In this document: positions 29,512 to 37,409 of the stretch, one piece after another
Position numbering within the stretch: position 1 is the first letter of the stretch
How the letters are laid out: every line of letters starts with the position of its first letter
NCBI GenBank assembly: GCA_947307255.1
Contig: CAMZIO010000016.1
Span: 1 to 38,879, forward strand
Reading direction: 5' to 3'
DNA from: an uncultured Clostridia bacterium
GTDB lineage: Bacteria > Bacillota > Clostridia > Oscillospirales > Oscillospiraceae
DNA: 38,879 nucleotides
The notes under the pieces: model-generated
What the model saw: only the letters and a program-made list of their open reading frames with translations
Database searches by the model: none
What the model was told of the DNA's origin: nothing
Translations under genes and position numbers: made by a program

Positions 29512-30513
29512 GTGAAAACAAAGAAATCCATGCAAAAGAGATTGGAAAAGCTGGCGGTATTTGCACTCGCGTTTCTTTTTTTATCCACTGCCGCCACAGC
29601 GACGCTGAAGTATCTGATTCGCGCGCCTGAACCGGTGCAGGCTGCCCCCACCCTGGAAGGCGAAAGCGCCCTGCAGACGTCCCCGACGGATGTGCAGGAT
29701 GTGTTCTCCTCCAACGGCCGCGCGCGCAAGCAGTATTGCTATACGATCCTGCTGTCCGGTTTGGACAATGACAACGGCGGCAGCGATACCAACATTCTCA
29801 TGCGCTTTGACGCCATTCATAAGCAGATCTGTCTCGTCAGCCTGCCGCGCGACACGCTGCTCAATCATTCCTGGCGCAGCAACAAGCTCAACTATGCCTA
29901 TGCCAGCGGCGGAACGGAGCTGCTGCGCAGCGAGATCGCCAACCTGCTTGGCATCCCGGTGGACTTCCACGTTACGGTGGACCTCAAGGGCTTTATCAGC
30001 CTGGTCGACCAAATCGGCGGCGTGGATTTTGAGATCCCGGTCAACATGGATTATGACGATCCCTATCAGGATCTGCACATTCACTACGCCAAGGGATTGC
30101 GCCATCTGAACGGCCAGCAGGCGATGGAGGTCGTGCGCTGGCGCAAGAATAACGACGGCACCGGCTATGCCACGGCCGATATCGGCCGCATTGGGACGCA
30201 GCAGGCCTTTCTGACCGCAGTTGCCAAGCAGTTGCTCTCAGTCAAGAACGTCCCCGCCATGGCGGAGGTCTTTTTAAAGTACGTCAAAACCGACTTGAAG
30301 CTCGGCAACCTCGTCTGGTTGGGCAACGAGGCGCTGGGAATCGGCATGGAAGGCGTTTCGTTCTACACCCTGCCGGGCGACGGCGCCGGCTGGTACAAGG
30401 GAGAGTCGGTCTACGCACTCGATCCGGAGGCGACGCTTGCCCTGGTCAACGAGGCGCTCAACCCCTACGTTGATCCCATCACGATCGAGGATATGGACAT
30501 CTGCATCCCGTAA
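29512..30513 (+). CDS. LytR-CpsA-Psr (LCP) family cell-wall ligase
   Basis: A 333-residue protein read from GTG 29512; the ATG at 29455 coincides with the transcription start. It has a short cytoplasmic N-terminus, one membrane anchor (~15-35, LAVFALAFLFLSTAATATL) and an extracellular LCP domain with SGLDNDNGGSDTNILMRFDAIHKQICLVSLPRDTLL and the conserved arginine-rich RWRKNNDGTGYATADIGRIGTQQ. LCP enzymes attach undecaprenyl-linked teichoic acid or capsule polymers to peptidoglycan. Single-gene unit with terminator. Confidence 0.94.
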   Translation: MKTKKSMQKRLEKLAVFALAFLFLSTAATATLKYLIRAPEPVQAAPTLEGESALQTSPTDVQDVFSSNGRARKQYCYTILLSGLDNDNGGSDTNILMRFDAIHKQICLVSLPRDTLLNHSWRSNKLNYAYASGGTELLRSEIANLLGIPVDFHVTVDLKGFISLVDQIGGVDFEIPVNMDYDDPYQDLHIHYAKGLRHLNGQQAMEVVRWRKNNDGTGYATADIGRIGTQQAFLTAVAKQLLSVKNVPAMAEVFLKYVKTDLKLGNLVWLGNEALGIGMEGVSFYTLPGDGAGWYKGESVYALDPEATLALVNEALNPYVDPITIEDMDICIP

Positions 30514-30527
30514 CGCACGCGGCAATG

Positions 30528-30564
30528 CAAAATCCCTGGGGCGGTTGCCTCAGGGATTTTTTTC
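30528..30564. terminator. Terminator of the LCP gene, shared with the convergent gene
   Basis: AAATCCCTGGGG/CCTCAGGGATTT stem followed by TTTTT. It overlaps the end of the minus-strand gene that stops at 30550 and can also act leftward. Confidence 0.8.
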
Positions 30565-31191
30565 CTGCAGATACAGCACGTTGCAAAACAGCCAGGAGCT
30601 ATGCCGCTTTACATATTCCTCAAATTCCCGCCGGTCGACGTATAGCCTGCGGCCCCAGGTGGACACCTCCGCATACCGTTCGTCCAACGCCGTAACGGTA
30701 ACGTAGTGCCCCTGGACGCGGCAATCCGCAACGTACTCGCCCCTCGGCGTAAGGCGGTAGAGCGTCAGCTCCTTTTTCTGCCAGAAGCGCGGAAAGTTCT
30801 GCCCGATGGCAATCACCGCCGGGCAGTCGCGCGAAAGCATCTCCTCGACCCGCTGCCAGAACCTTGTCCCGGAGGCGCACCAGCGCGCACGCAGCGGCAG
30901 ATCGCTGCGCGCAAGGCAGCGATTGATGCCCCACGCCAGCCGCAGCCCATCGATCCCGAAGTGCGGGATTGGAGAAAAATAGCGCCGCAGCGCGGCGACG
31001 TATTCCAGGTATTCCGTCCGCTGCAAGGTACGCCGATCGGTGAGATAGAGCAGCGTGTCCGCGCAGGCAATCAGCCCGCAGCCGCACGCGCGAGCGTGTC
31101 GGCCGGGCAGCCAGGACTGGCTTGCGCCAAAGGACGCCTGCCCCTGCGCCCATACGCGCACGTATTCCCGTTTCAGCTTTTCCTGTTTCAT
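30550..31191 (-). CDS. Hypothetical protein, possible C39/papain-like cysteine peptidase fold
   Basis: A 213-residue protein from ATG 31189-31191 (GGGGAGG upstream). GCGLIACADTLLYL near residue 37 looks like the Cys-bearing helix of papain-like folds, and GHYVTVTALDERYAEVSTWGRRLYVD near 160-185 supplies a His followed by a strand and a polar residue. That C...H order fits C39-like or transglutaminase-like peptidases. No signal peptide or membrane helix, so it would act in the cytoplasm. The assignment is by motif only and is tentative. Confidence 0.65.
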   Translation of the reverse strand: MKQEKLKREYVRVWAQGQASFGASQSWLPGRHARACGCGLIACADTLLYLTDRRTLQRTEYLEYVAALRRYFSPIPHFGIDGLRLAWGINRCLARSDLPLRARWCASGTRFWQRVEEMLSRDCPAVIAIGQNFPRFWQKKELTLYRLTPRGEYVADCRVQGHYVTVTALDERYAEVSTWGRRLYVDRREFEEYVKRHSSWLFCNVLYLQEKNP

Positions 31192-31495
31192 CCTGCCATA
31201 TCCTCCCCGGTGCCGCCGGTCAAATCCCGCATCGCCGGTTGCCGCGTTCCGCACGCGGCACGCTTCCCGCCGGGCGGCGATGCGGCCCCTGCGGAACAGG
31301 CAAAGCTCCCACACCGCAAGGTGTGAGAGCTTTCGTCGTATTAGAATAAAACGCCCACTCTCACATGACGGTTCCCATTCGCATGGGTTTGGTTTGGGAA
31401 GCGAGCGGACTCCCTTCCCAATGAATGCACCCACCTCGCCGCGAAGCGGCGGCTCCAAACAAAAATCGACGTGCCGAAACACGTCGATTTTTGTC
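31192..31495. other. Intergenic stretch with a hairpin
   Basis: No gene is supported in these ~300 bases. A hairpin AAAGCTCCCACACC/GGTGTGAGAGCTTT (31302-31333, GCAA loop) is the only clear structure before the tRNA terminator. It has no strong T-run on either side. Confidence 0.4.
31460..31493 (-). terminator. Terminator of the tRNA-Asp/tRNA-Thr unit
   Basis: Minus strand: AAAAATCGACGTG, loop TTTCGG, CACGTCGATTTTTG, directly after the tRNA-Thr 3' end. Confidence 0.85.
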
Positions 31496-31571
<76 letters not shown>

Positions 31572-31574
31572 AAA

Positions 31575-31651
<77 letters not shown>

Positions 31652-31716
31652 ATGACGCTGTGGATACTATGGGCGAGGTGAGAAAACGGCAACCGCCGCT
31701 CTCACGACCGAGGTTT

Positions 31717-31746
31717 ATACTACCATATGGCAAGTGCGCTTGTCAA
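31717..31746 (-). promoter_or_regulatory. Promoter of the tRNA-Asp/tRNA-Thr unit
   Basis: Minus strand: TTGACA (31741-31746), 18 bases, TAGTAT (31717-31722). Confidence 0.75.
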
Positions 31747-31858
31747 GCGCTTTTTGCCGATTCTGTAAACTTTTTGTTGGGGCGCTGCATCGGTCTTTCG
31801 GTCCGGCGCTTTTCCCCGGCGTCCGGTCGTGCGGCCGGACGCCCGGCGGGCGCCAGCC

Positions 31859-32659
31859 TCAGGAGGCGTAGATCTTCCCGACCAGATAAGACAGCAGCCG
31901 CGTCGGCAGCAGCCGCGCCAGAAAGACGAACACGCGGTACTTCCCGCCCAGCGTGCACAGCAGCGGCACTCTTTTTGCCATGGCCTTGCCGGCCACGTAG
32001 GCGCCCGCCGTGTCCGCCGGGATCCCCGTCGTCTCGTCGTGCTCCATCACCGCCACGCTGCGGGAAATCCGTCCGCCGTACGCCTCGTCCCCGGCCGGGT
32101 TCTTCTTCCTTGCCGCGGTAAACCCGGTGGCAATGTCGCCGGGCATGATGCAACAGATCTCGATCCCGTAGGGCTTAACTTCCCCCTGCAGCGCCAGGCT
32201 ATACGCCCGCACCGCAGCTTTTGACGCAGAGTAATACGCCTGAAACGGAATGGCGATCGGCGCCGCCACAGAGCTCATGTTGATGATCCTGCCATAGCCC
32301 TGGCGGTGCATCAGCGGCAGGACCGCGCGGTTCATACGCACCATCCCGAAGAAATTCACGTCGAACTGCCGCTTGGCGTCCTCCGTGTCCGTGTACTCGA
32401 TCGCACCGGAAATCCCAAAACCGGCGTTGTTGATCACCACGTCAATATGCCCCTCGCGCGCCAGAATCTCCGCCACGGCGTCTTCCACCTGCCGCTGCTC
32501 CGTTACGTCCGCCTGCCGGTGGATCGCAGCAGCCGTGCCGCTTGCCCGGCGGCTCAGCTCGTACACGCGCCAGCCCGCTTCGGTCAGATGCTTCGCGGTG
32601 TACAGCCCGATTCCGCTGCTGCCGCCGGTGATAATCGCAACCTTATTCATATCCCTCAT
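31859..32659 (-). CDS. Short-chain dehydrogenase/reductase, possible 3-ketosphinganine reductase-like
   Basis: A 266-residue classical SDR. The ATG (32657-32659) overlaps the upstream stop at ATGA; a second ATG at 32648-32650 is possible. The cofactor motif is TGGSSGIG, NNAG is at ~85, the catalytic Ser is in NMSSVAAP, and the YSASK tetrad is present. The C-terminal ~35 residues are hydrophobic and basic (YRVFVFLARLLPTRLLSYLVGKIY), suggesting membrane contact, as in 3-ketodihydrosphingosine reductases. It is translationally coupled to an alpha-oxoamine synthase whose product would be a 3-keto amine, so reduction of that ketone is the natural guess. Substrate is inferred from context only. Confidence 0.9.
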   Translation of the reverse strand: MRDMNKVAIITGGSSGIGLYTAKHLTEAGWRVYELSRRASGTAAAIHRQADVTEQRQVEDAVAEILAREGHIDVVINNAGFGISGAIEYTDTEDAKRQFDVNFFGMVRMNRAVLPLMHRQGYGRIINMSSVAAPIAIPFQAYYSASKAAVRAYSLALQGEVKPYGIEICCIMPGDIATGFTAARKKNPAGDEAYGGRISRSVAVMEHDETTGIPADTAGAYVAGKAMAKRVPLLCTLGGKYRVFVFLARLLPTRLLSYLVGKIYAS

Positions 32660-33858
32660 TCTCCGATCCGATGTGCGCGCAGGACCTGCGCAATGACGTC
32701 AACCGCCTCGTCGATCAGCGCCTCCGTATGCGTAGCCATCAGGCTGGTGCGCAGCAGGCACTCCGTCGGCGCAGTGGCGGGCGGCAGCGAGGAGTTGACG
32801 TATACGCCGCGATCGTACAGCTCCTTGGCGATCGTCAGCGTGGGAATCGCCTGATAGGTGTAGATGGGGATGATCGGGATCTGTTCGCCGTTGGATTCGC
32901 GGATGCGAATCTGCGCGCCGCGCAGCTTTTCCCGCATATAGCGCGCCCTGGCCTGCAGCGTTTCGGGCAGCTCCGGGTGCTCCGCAAGGATCCGCAGCGC
33001 CGCCAGCGCCGTCGCACAGCTGGCAGGGGTGATGGACGCCGAGAAGATGAACGGGCGGGAAGCGTGCCGCACGTAATCCACCACTCTCTCCGACGCCGCC
33101 ATATATCCGCCGAGTGAGGCGAGCGACTTGGAGAAAGTCCCCATATAAATATCCACCTCGTCCTCCAGGCCGAAGTAGCTCGCCGTACCGCGGCCGCCCT
33201 CGCCGATGACGCCCAGGCCGTGCGCGTCGTCCACCATCACGCGTGCGCCGTACGCTCTGGCCAGGCGGCAGATCTCCGGCAGGTTGGCAATATCGCCGCT
33301 CATGGAGAAAACGCCGTCCGTTACGATCAGGCTGCCCACGTTTTCGGGGACGGCGCGAAGCTTCTGCTCCAGATCCGTCATATCGCCGTGCTTATAGCGC
33401 AGCATCTTGCCCAGGGAGAGGCGGCAGCCGTCGTACAGGCTGGCGTGGTTCTCCCGGTCCATGATGATATAGTCGCCGCGACCCACGATCGCGCTGATGA
33501 TCCCCAGGTTGGACTGGAAACCGGTGGAAAAGGTAACGACCGCCTCTTTGCGCAGGAAGCGCGCCAGCTCTGCCTCCAATTCCAGATGCAGCTTGAGCGT
33601 CCCGTTGAGAAAGCGGGAGCCTGAACAGCCCGATCCATACGTCCGGATCGCCTCTATCCCGGCCTCTACAACCGCCGGATGTGCGGTCAGTCCGAGGTAG
33701 TTGTTCGAGCCGAGCATAATCCGGCGCTTTCCCTCCATGATGACTTCGGTATCCTGTCGGGATTCCAGGGCGTGGAAGTACGGGTAGATTCCTCTTTCCC
33801 GGACCTCATCCACCAACGAAGACTCATGGCATTTCGCAAAGATATCCAATATGCGCAC
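32656..33858 (-). CDS. Alpha-oxoamine synthase, serine palmitoyltransferase-like
   Basis: A 400-residue PLP enzyme. The start is GTG 33856-33858 or TTG 33849, both near AAAGGG. The PLP lysine lies in TFSKSLASLGG, and the fold-type I motif VDDAHGLGV (~residue 215) is present. GSNNYLGL, YGSGCSGSRFLNGTL and MDRENHASLYDG match bacterial serine palmitoyltransferase-type enzymes better than BioF or Kbl, which have GAGAGGSR-type text. Such enzymes condense an amino acid with an acyl-CoA or acyl-ACP to a 3-keto amine. Coupled to an SDR, it could make sphinganine-like lipids or other amino-ketone products. Own promoter. Confidence 0.85.
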   Translation of the reverse strand: MRILDIFAKCHESSLVDEVRERGIYPYFHALESRQDTEVIMEGKRRIMLGSNNYLGLTAHPAVVEAGIEAIRTYGSGCSGSRFLNGTLKLHLELEAELARFLRKEAVVTFSTGFQSNLGIISAIVGRGDYIIMDRENHASLYDGCRLSLGKMLRYKHGDMTDLEQKLRAVPENVGSLIVTDGVFSMSGDIANLPEICRLARAYGARVMVDDAHGLGVIGEGGRGTASYFGLEDEVDIYMGTFSKSLASLGGYMAASERVVDYVRHASRPFIFSASITPASCATALAALRILAEHPELPETLQARARYMREKLRGAQIRIRESNGEQIPIIPIYTYQAIPTLTIAKELYDRGVYVNSSLPPATAPTECLLRTSLMATHTEALIDEAVDVIAQVLRAHRIGE

Positions 33859-33894
33859 ACCCTTTCCAAAAGATTGAAAAATAAAGTAAGTAGA

Positions 33895-33923
33895 ATATTA
33901 TCATATCCGGCGTCTTTTGACAA
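33895..33923 (-). promoter_or_regulatory. SigA promoter of the oxoamine synthase-SDR operon
   Basis: Minus strand: TTGTCA (33918-33923), 17 bases, extended TGA and TAATAT (33895-33900). Confidence 0.75.
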
Positions 33924-33985
33924 GGAAAAGCTTGCAAAATGCCTGCGGCAAAAGCGGCCTGCCCGGCACGGCAGACGGCCGGTGC

Positions 33986-34014
33986 TTGCACACGGCGCGG
34001 GAATTTGTTATAAT
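33986..34014 (+). promoter_or_regulatory. SigA promoter of the flavoprotein gene
   Basis: TTGCAC (33986-33991), 17 bases, extended TGT and TATAAT (34009-34014). Divergent from the oxoamine synthase promoter. Confidence 0.78.
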
Positions 34015-34049
34015 AGCAACAGCACCATTCTGCAAAGGAGGACGGCAAC

Positions 34050-34679
34050 ATGGCAAAGGTACTGTTACTCAACGGCAGCCCCCGCGCCAACGGCTGTACG
34101 GCTGCGGCGCTGGAGGAAATGATCCGGACGTTTACGCTCGAAGGGGTGGAGACGGAGCTGATTCAGGTCGGCGCACACGCTGTTCGCGGCTGCATTGCCT
34201 GCAACCGCTGCCGCGAGCTGGGACGGTGCGTGTTTGACGATCTGGTCAACGACGTTGCGCCCAAGCTGGCGCAGGCCGACGGTCTGGTAATCGGAAGCCC
34301 GGTGTATTACGGGTCTCCGAACGGCACGATCCTCTCGTTTCTGGATCGGCTCTTTCACAGCACGGGAGGCATTTCCAAGCACATGAAGGTCGGGGCGGCG
34401 GTGGTTTCCTGCCGTCGGGGCGGCAACACCGCCAGCTTTGACGCACTGAACAAGTATTTTACCATCAGCAGTATGCCGGTTGCGTCGTCCACCTATTGGA
34501 ACCAGGTACACGGCTTCACGGCCGAGGACGTAAAAAAAGATCTGGAAGGGCTGCAGACGATGCGCAACCTTGCCCGGAATATGTCCTTTATGATCCGGGC
34601 GTTTGCCGCGGAAATGGCGAAAAACGGCCCTCCGGCGCTCGAACGCGGCGCATTTACCAGCTTCCCGGACGGAAAATAA
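34050..34679 (+). CDS. Flavodoxin-family (iron-sulfur flavoprotein-like) oxidoreductase
   Basis: A 209-residue protein from ATG 34050 with AAAGGAGG upstream. The FMN phosphate loop is LLLNGSPRANGCTAAAL. A Cys cluster CIACNRCRELGRC (Cys at ~49, 52, 55, 60) resembles the compact motif of iron-sulfur flavoproteins, followed by GSPVYYGSPNGTILSFLDRLFH typical of FMN reductase folds. Electron partner unknown. Single gene with promoter and terminator. Confidence 0.9.
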   Translation: MAKVLLLNGSPRANGCTAAALEEMIRTFTLEGVETELIQVGAHAVRGCIACNRCRELGRCVFDDLVNDVAPKLAQADGLVIGSPVYYGSPNGTILSFLDRLFHSTGGISKHMKVGAAVVSCRRGGNTASFDALNKYFTISSMPVASSTYWNQVHGFTAEDVKKDLEGLQTMRNLARNMSFMIRAFAAEMAKNGPPALERGAFTSFPDGK

Positions 34680-34702
34680 GCCTCTCCTTGCGAGCGGTCT
34701 AC

Positions 34703-34742
34703 AAAAAGCGTCCCTGCAATCGCCGTTGCAGGGACGCTTTTT
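34703..34742. terminator. Bidirectional terminator
   Basis: AAAAAGCGTCCCTGCAA and TTGCAGGGACGCTTTTT form a 17-bp perfect stem, loop TCGCCG. It lies between the convergent flavoprotein and channel genes. Confidence 0.88.
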
Positions 34743-34815
34743 ACGATTTCGCTGGCAGAAAGGGGCTCCCCGTCCCTGCGCCCGAACGGCCGCGTCGCCG
34801 GCTTGCGCCGTCGCT

Positions 34816-35541
34816 TCAGCGCTGGGTGTCCCGGTTCAGGTGATCCATATATCCGGCCGTAATGATACCCGACGGCAGTGCGATCACTGCAATTCCCAGC
34901 ACGGACGAGAGCATCGTAATCACTCGCCCTGCCGCCGAAACGGGATAGATATCGCCGTAGCCCACGGTGGTCAGGCTGACCGTCGCCCAGTAGAGGGCGA
35001 CGAAAAAGTTGTCGAACATATCCGGCTCGACGTTGAAGATGATCAGCGCGGAGATGAGAATATAGCCGAAGGCCAACGCAAACACCGCGCACAGCGCGGC
35101 TCTCTGCTCACGAATCACGTCGATGATAATCAGCAGGTTCCTGGAGTAGCGCAGCATCTTGAGCGCGCGCAGTACGCGGAATGCCCGCATCAGCCGGATC
35201 ACCTTGAGTACTCGCAGCCCGCTGGAAATTGCCACGAACGTGGGCAGGATACACAGCAGGTCGATGATGGCAAGCGGGGTGAACGGGTAGAGGAAAAACG
35301 ACGCCGCCCCCCGGTGGAGCTTGAGATCCGCCGTCCAGAATCGCAGGGCATAGTCCAGAATAAAGACCGTAACCGTTATCTTTTCCGTAACGTCAAACAG
35401 CGGGGTCGACTGTTTGAACGCCAGCGGGATCAGACTGACGACGATCACACAGATCATAATCACGTCGTAAATACTGCTCCAACGGTCGTTGCCGTCAGAC
35501 ACCTCAATGATCTCGTAGAGCCGGTTTCGCAGCGTCTGCAT
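34816..35541 (-). CDS. Voltage-gated potassium channel family protein
   Basis: A 241-residue six-helix channel. The ATG 35539-35541 follows AGGATGAGGG. The voltage sensor S4 carries regularly spaced Arg/Lys (RVLKVIRLMRAFRVLRALKMLR, ~110-131), and the pore loop has the K+ selectivity filter TTVGYGD (~193-199) followed by S6. The short C-terminus has no RCK domain. Probably sets membrane potential; it forms a tetramer in the known family. Confidence 0.94.
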   Translation of the reverse strand: MQTLRNRLYEIIEVSDGNDRWSSIYDVIMICVIVVSLIPLAFKQSTPLFDVTEKITVTVFILDYALRFWTADLKLHRGAASFFLYPFTPLAIIDLLCILPTFVAISSGLRVLKVIRLMRAFRVLRALKMLRYSRNLLIIIDVIREQRAALCAVFALAFGYILISALIIFNVEPDMFDNFFVALYWATVSLTTVGYGDIYPVSAAGRVITMLSSVLGIAVIALPSGIITAGYMDHLNRDTQR

Positions 35542-35591
35542 TGTCCCTCATCCTCTCTTTTCTCGTAACGGGATATTCCCCGGACAGTGCT

Positions 35592-35620
35592 ATTATATAA
35601 CGCGCCCAAGGGCTTGGCAA
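35592..35620 (-). promoter_or_regulatory. SigA promoter of the K+ channel gene
   Basis: Minus strand: TTGCCA (35615-35620), 17 bases, TATAAT (35592-35597). Confidence 0.75.
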
Positions 35621-35641
35621 GAGAAAGGCGCGGCTTTGTAA

Positions 35642-35698
35642 AAAACGGCTGCGGATGCCGCGTGCCTCGGCGGGATCACCGAGGGGCTCGAGCTGTGA
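35642..35698 (+). pseudogene. Remnant of a tyrosine integrase 3' end (left copy)
   Basis: The frame reads ...DAACLGGITEGLEL-stop, aligned to NTARLSGITEGFEL-stop at 37310. The DNA after each stop also matches (GAGGG..GC.CAAAAA..CGC). Only ~18 codons remain. It marks the left edge of the AT-rich cassette. Confidence 0.65.
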
Positions 35699-35764
35699 GG
35701 GTGCGCAAAAATTGCGCCGCCGGAGGCAGAGAAGTGGACTTCGATGGCGTAGCGTGCTTGCAGT

Positions 35765-36139
35765 TTAAATAGTAATTTTGCACTCACCGCAAGGGCTATC
35801 TACGTCAAAGATTTCAACTTCGATGAGTGCCTCGAGGTGCTTCAAGACGCACATTCGATGATTTCCGTCACCTCTCATCCCGATATGACCACAGCTATAT
35901 CTGTTACACCGCAAAGAATAAAAAAGGCTTTTTCCCTCATCGAATAGGAATTTTGCAGCTAATCCCCTACAGAAATTATCGGGAAGATAATAACCATCGT
36001 CACTAAAATACGGTAAATCCTTCATTTCTCGTGTTATTGCATCATTCCCTATTTCGCATGTTCCAGTACATATTTTGCAACACTTTCTTCCGCTCATTTT
36101 CCGTATTATAACATTTTTCGCTTCTATTTTTTCTCTCAT
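35765..36139 (-). CDS. Cys-rich hypothetical protein with ParB-like DGNHR motif
   Basis: A 124-residue protein from ATG 36137-36139, one base after the upstream stop, so translation is coupled. There is a Cys cluster near the N-terminus (KCCKICTGTCEIG) and further pairs (CNRYSCG, PCGEC), which may bind zinc. MRGDGNHRMCVLKHLEALIEVEIFDV has the DGNHR step of ParB/sulfiredoxin-like folds. The larger ORF upstream lies inside the neighbour. Unknown function; last gene of the AT-rich trio. Confidence 0.6.
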   Translation of the reverse strand: MREKIEAKNVIIRKMSGRKCCKICTGTCEIGNDAITREMKDLPYFSDDGYYLPDNFCRGLAAKFLFDEGKSLFYSLRCNRYSCGHIGMRGDGNHRMCVLKHLEALIEVEIFDVDSPCGECKITI

Positions 36140-36140
36140 A

Positions 36141-36578
36141 TTAGAAAGGCAACTCATCGTCGGGATCAGATAGCCCTTTGACAATATCATCCATAATATT
36201 GTCAATATTATTTGCCTTTCGTTCCGCCAATCGGTATAGTCTGGAGAGCAATGTGTGGTCACCAGAAAGATTCGTGGAAGATAATCCTTCTTCACCATCG
36301 AAAAGATTATTCTCATCAATGGCATACAGTTCTTGGTTGTTACTATTTGTTATTCGAATTGCATATGAAGTTGCATCTTCTTCAGAATTTGGATAAGTTC
36401 TTGTAATAAATACTCTCTTGTCGTTAAACTGAGCTGAAAAATAATCTGTAATGGTGTCTAAACTAATAAGAGCACCTAAACCAGCACCAAGTCCAGAGTT
36501 ATCCCTACCTTTTTTCCAAATAATCTCTCCCTTTTTTGTTGCATATATCAAGCGCTCAACAAATTGACTATTTTGCAT
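36141..36578 (-). CDS. Unrecognised protein of the AT-rich trio
   Basis: A 145-residue protein (ATG after AGGTAGGG). It has a Gly-rich patch GLGAGLGALISLD (~31-43), a beta-rich middle (RVFITRTYPNSEEDATSYAIRIT) and an acidic helical C-terminus (LLSRLYRLAERKANNIDNIMDDIVKGLSDPDDELPF). The helical end resembles tails I associate with small accessory proteins of unknown function. No membrane segment. It lies between the membrane protein and the Cys-rich protein in one operon, with 3- and 1-base gaps. Confidence 0.6.
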   Translation of the reverse strand: MQNSQFVERLIYATKKGEIIWKKGRDNSGLGAGLGALISLDTITDYFSAQFNDKRVFITRTYPNSEEDATSYAIRITNSNNQELYAIDENNLFDGEEGLSSTNLSGDHTLLSRLYRLAERKANNIDNIMDDIVKGLSDPDDELPF

Positions 36579-36581
36579 ACC

Positions 36582-37031
36582 CTACCTCACTTCCGTATTA
36601 ACAGGCTCAACATACATACGACCACATAATTTGGCAACCAAAGAGACAATCTGATCCGCATTTTTGGAACTAATTGAATTGGATTTTAGAATCCAATTTA
36701 TCTTATATATGTAACATCTGCTTGGAAAATCCAAAAAGGCTTTATACTTTAACAGCTTGTTTGTTTCCATCAAAAGCTCTAATTTAATTGCATTATCATA
36801 AATTCCATCTTTATCAATTGAAGCGGTGATTTCGCTTAAATGCTTTACGGCATGCCTTTTGTTTCCGCGATTTTCATTTATTTGACGATACTGAGCAATG
36901 CTTTTCTTAATATTTCCAGTTGTAATCCAGATAAAGAAGCTAAAAAGAAGCGAAACGAGACCGATCAATCCGCCATACTCATTTAATATACCAAGAATAG
37001 AATTCCAGATGCTCATAATTTGAAGATTCAC
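36582..37031 (-). CDS. Small membrane-anchored protein of the AT-rich trio
   Basis: Read from GTG 37031 (149 residues) or ATG 37016 (144); neither has a strong ribosome site. One transmembrane helix near the N-terminus (GLIGLVSLLFSFFIWITTG) is followed by a ~110-residue cytoplasmic helical part (KKSIAQYRQINENRGNKRHAVKHLSEITASI). Function unknown. First gene of an operon of clearly lower GC than its neighbours; a membrane anchor plus soluble partners fits an abortive-infection type defence cassette, which is inference. Confidence 0.6.
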   Translation of the reverse strand: MNLQIMSIWNSILGILNEYGGLIGLVSLLFSFFIWITTGNIKKSIAQYRQINENRGNKRHAVKHLSEITASIDKDGIYDNAIKLELLMETNKLLKYKAFLDFPSRCYIYKINWILKSNSISSKNADQIVSLVAKLCGRMYVEPVNTEVR

Positions 37032-37109
37032 CGCTTTTCTCTATAAGTGCCTATTAAAAATATATCCCAGATTTTTCTATATAGCAAGAACATTTTAGCA
37101 TCTGAGCAG

Positions 37110-37310
37110 AACTGTCTGCACTCGACCCGCCATACCTTCGCCACAACGCTGGTGAACGGCACCAAGCAGCCCGACGGCACGATCCGCTCGCTGACGCCGC
37201 GGCAGGTCGCCGATCTGTTGGGTCACTCCACGTCAGAAATCACAGAGATGTACTACGTCAAGAAGAACACCGCGCGGCTGAGCGGGATCACAGAAGGATT
37301 CGAGCTGTGA
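37110..37310 (+). pseudogene. 5'-truncated tyrosine integrase (right copy)
   Basis: From ~37113 the frame matches the catalytic end of phage/ICE integrases: H-S-T-R-H (HxxR box), QVADLLGHSTSEITEMYYVKK with GH and the nucleophile Tyr, ending SGITEGFEL. The N-terminal two-thirds, including the first catalytic Arg, are missing. Composition changes sharply at ~37105-37115 from AT-rich to GC-rich, placing the cassette joint there. Confidence 0.8.
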
Positions 37311-37350
37311 GGGGCACAAAAAATACGCAGCTGTAATCACTACCCACACC

Positions 37351-37379
37351 TTGAAATGGGCTTTTTACTATGCTATAGT
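37351..37379 (+). promoter_or_regulatory. SigA promoter of the HARE-HTH gene
   Basis: TTGAAA (37351-37356), 17 bases, extended TGC and TATAGT (37374-37379). Starts before ~37386 are excluded. Confidence 0.72.
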
Positions 37380-37409
37380 ATAGTCAATGTGAAGGTGGAG
37401 GGCTTGCGT

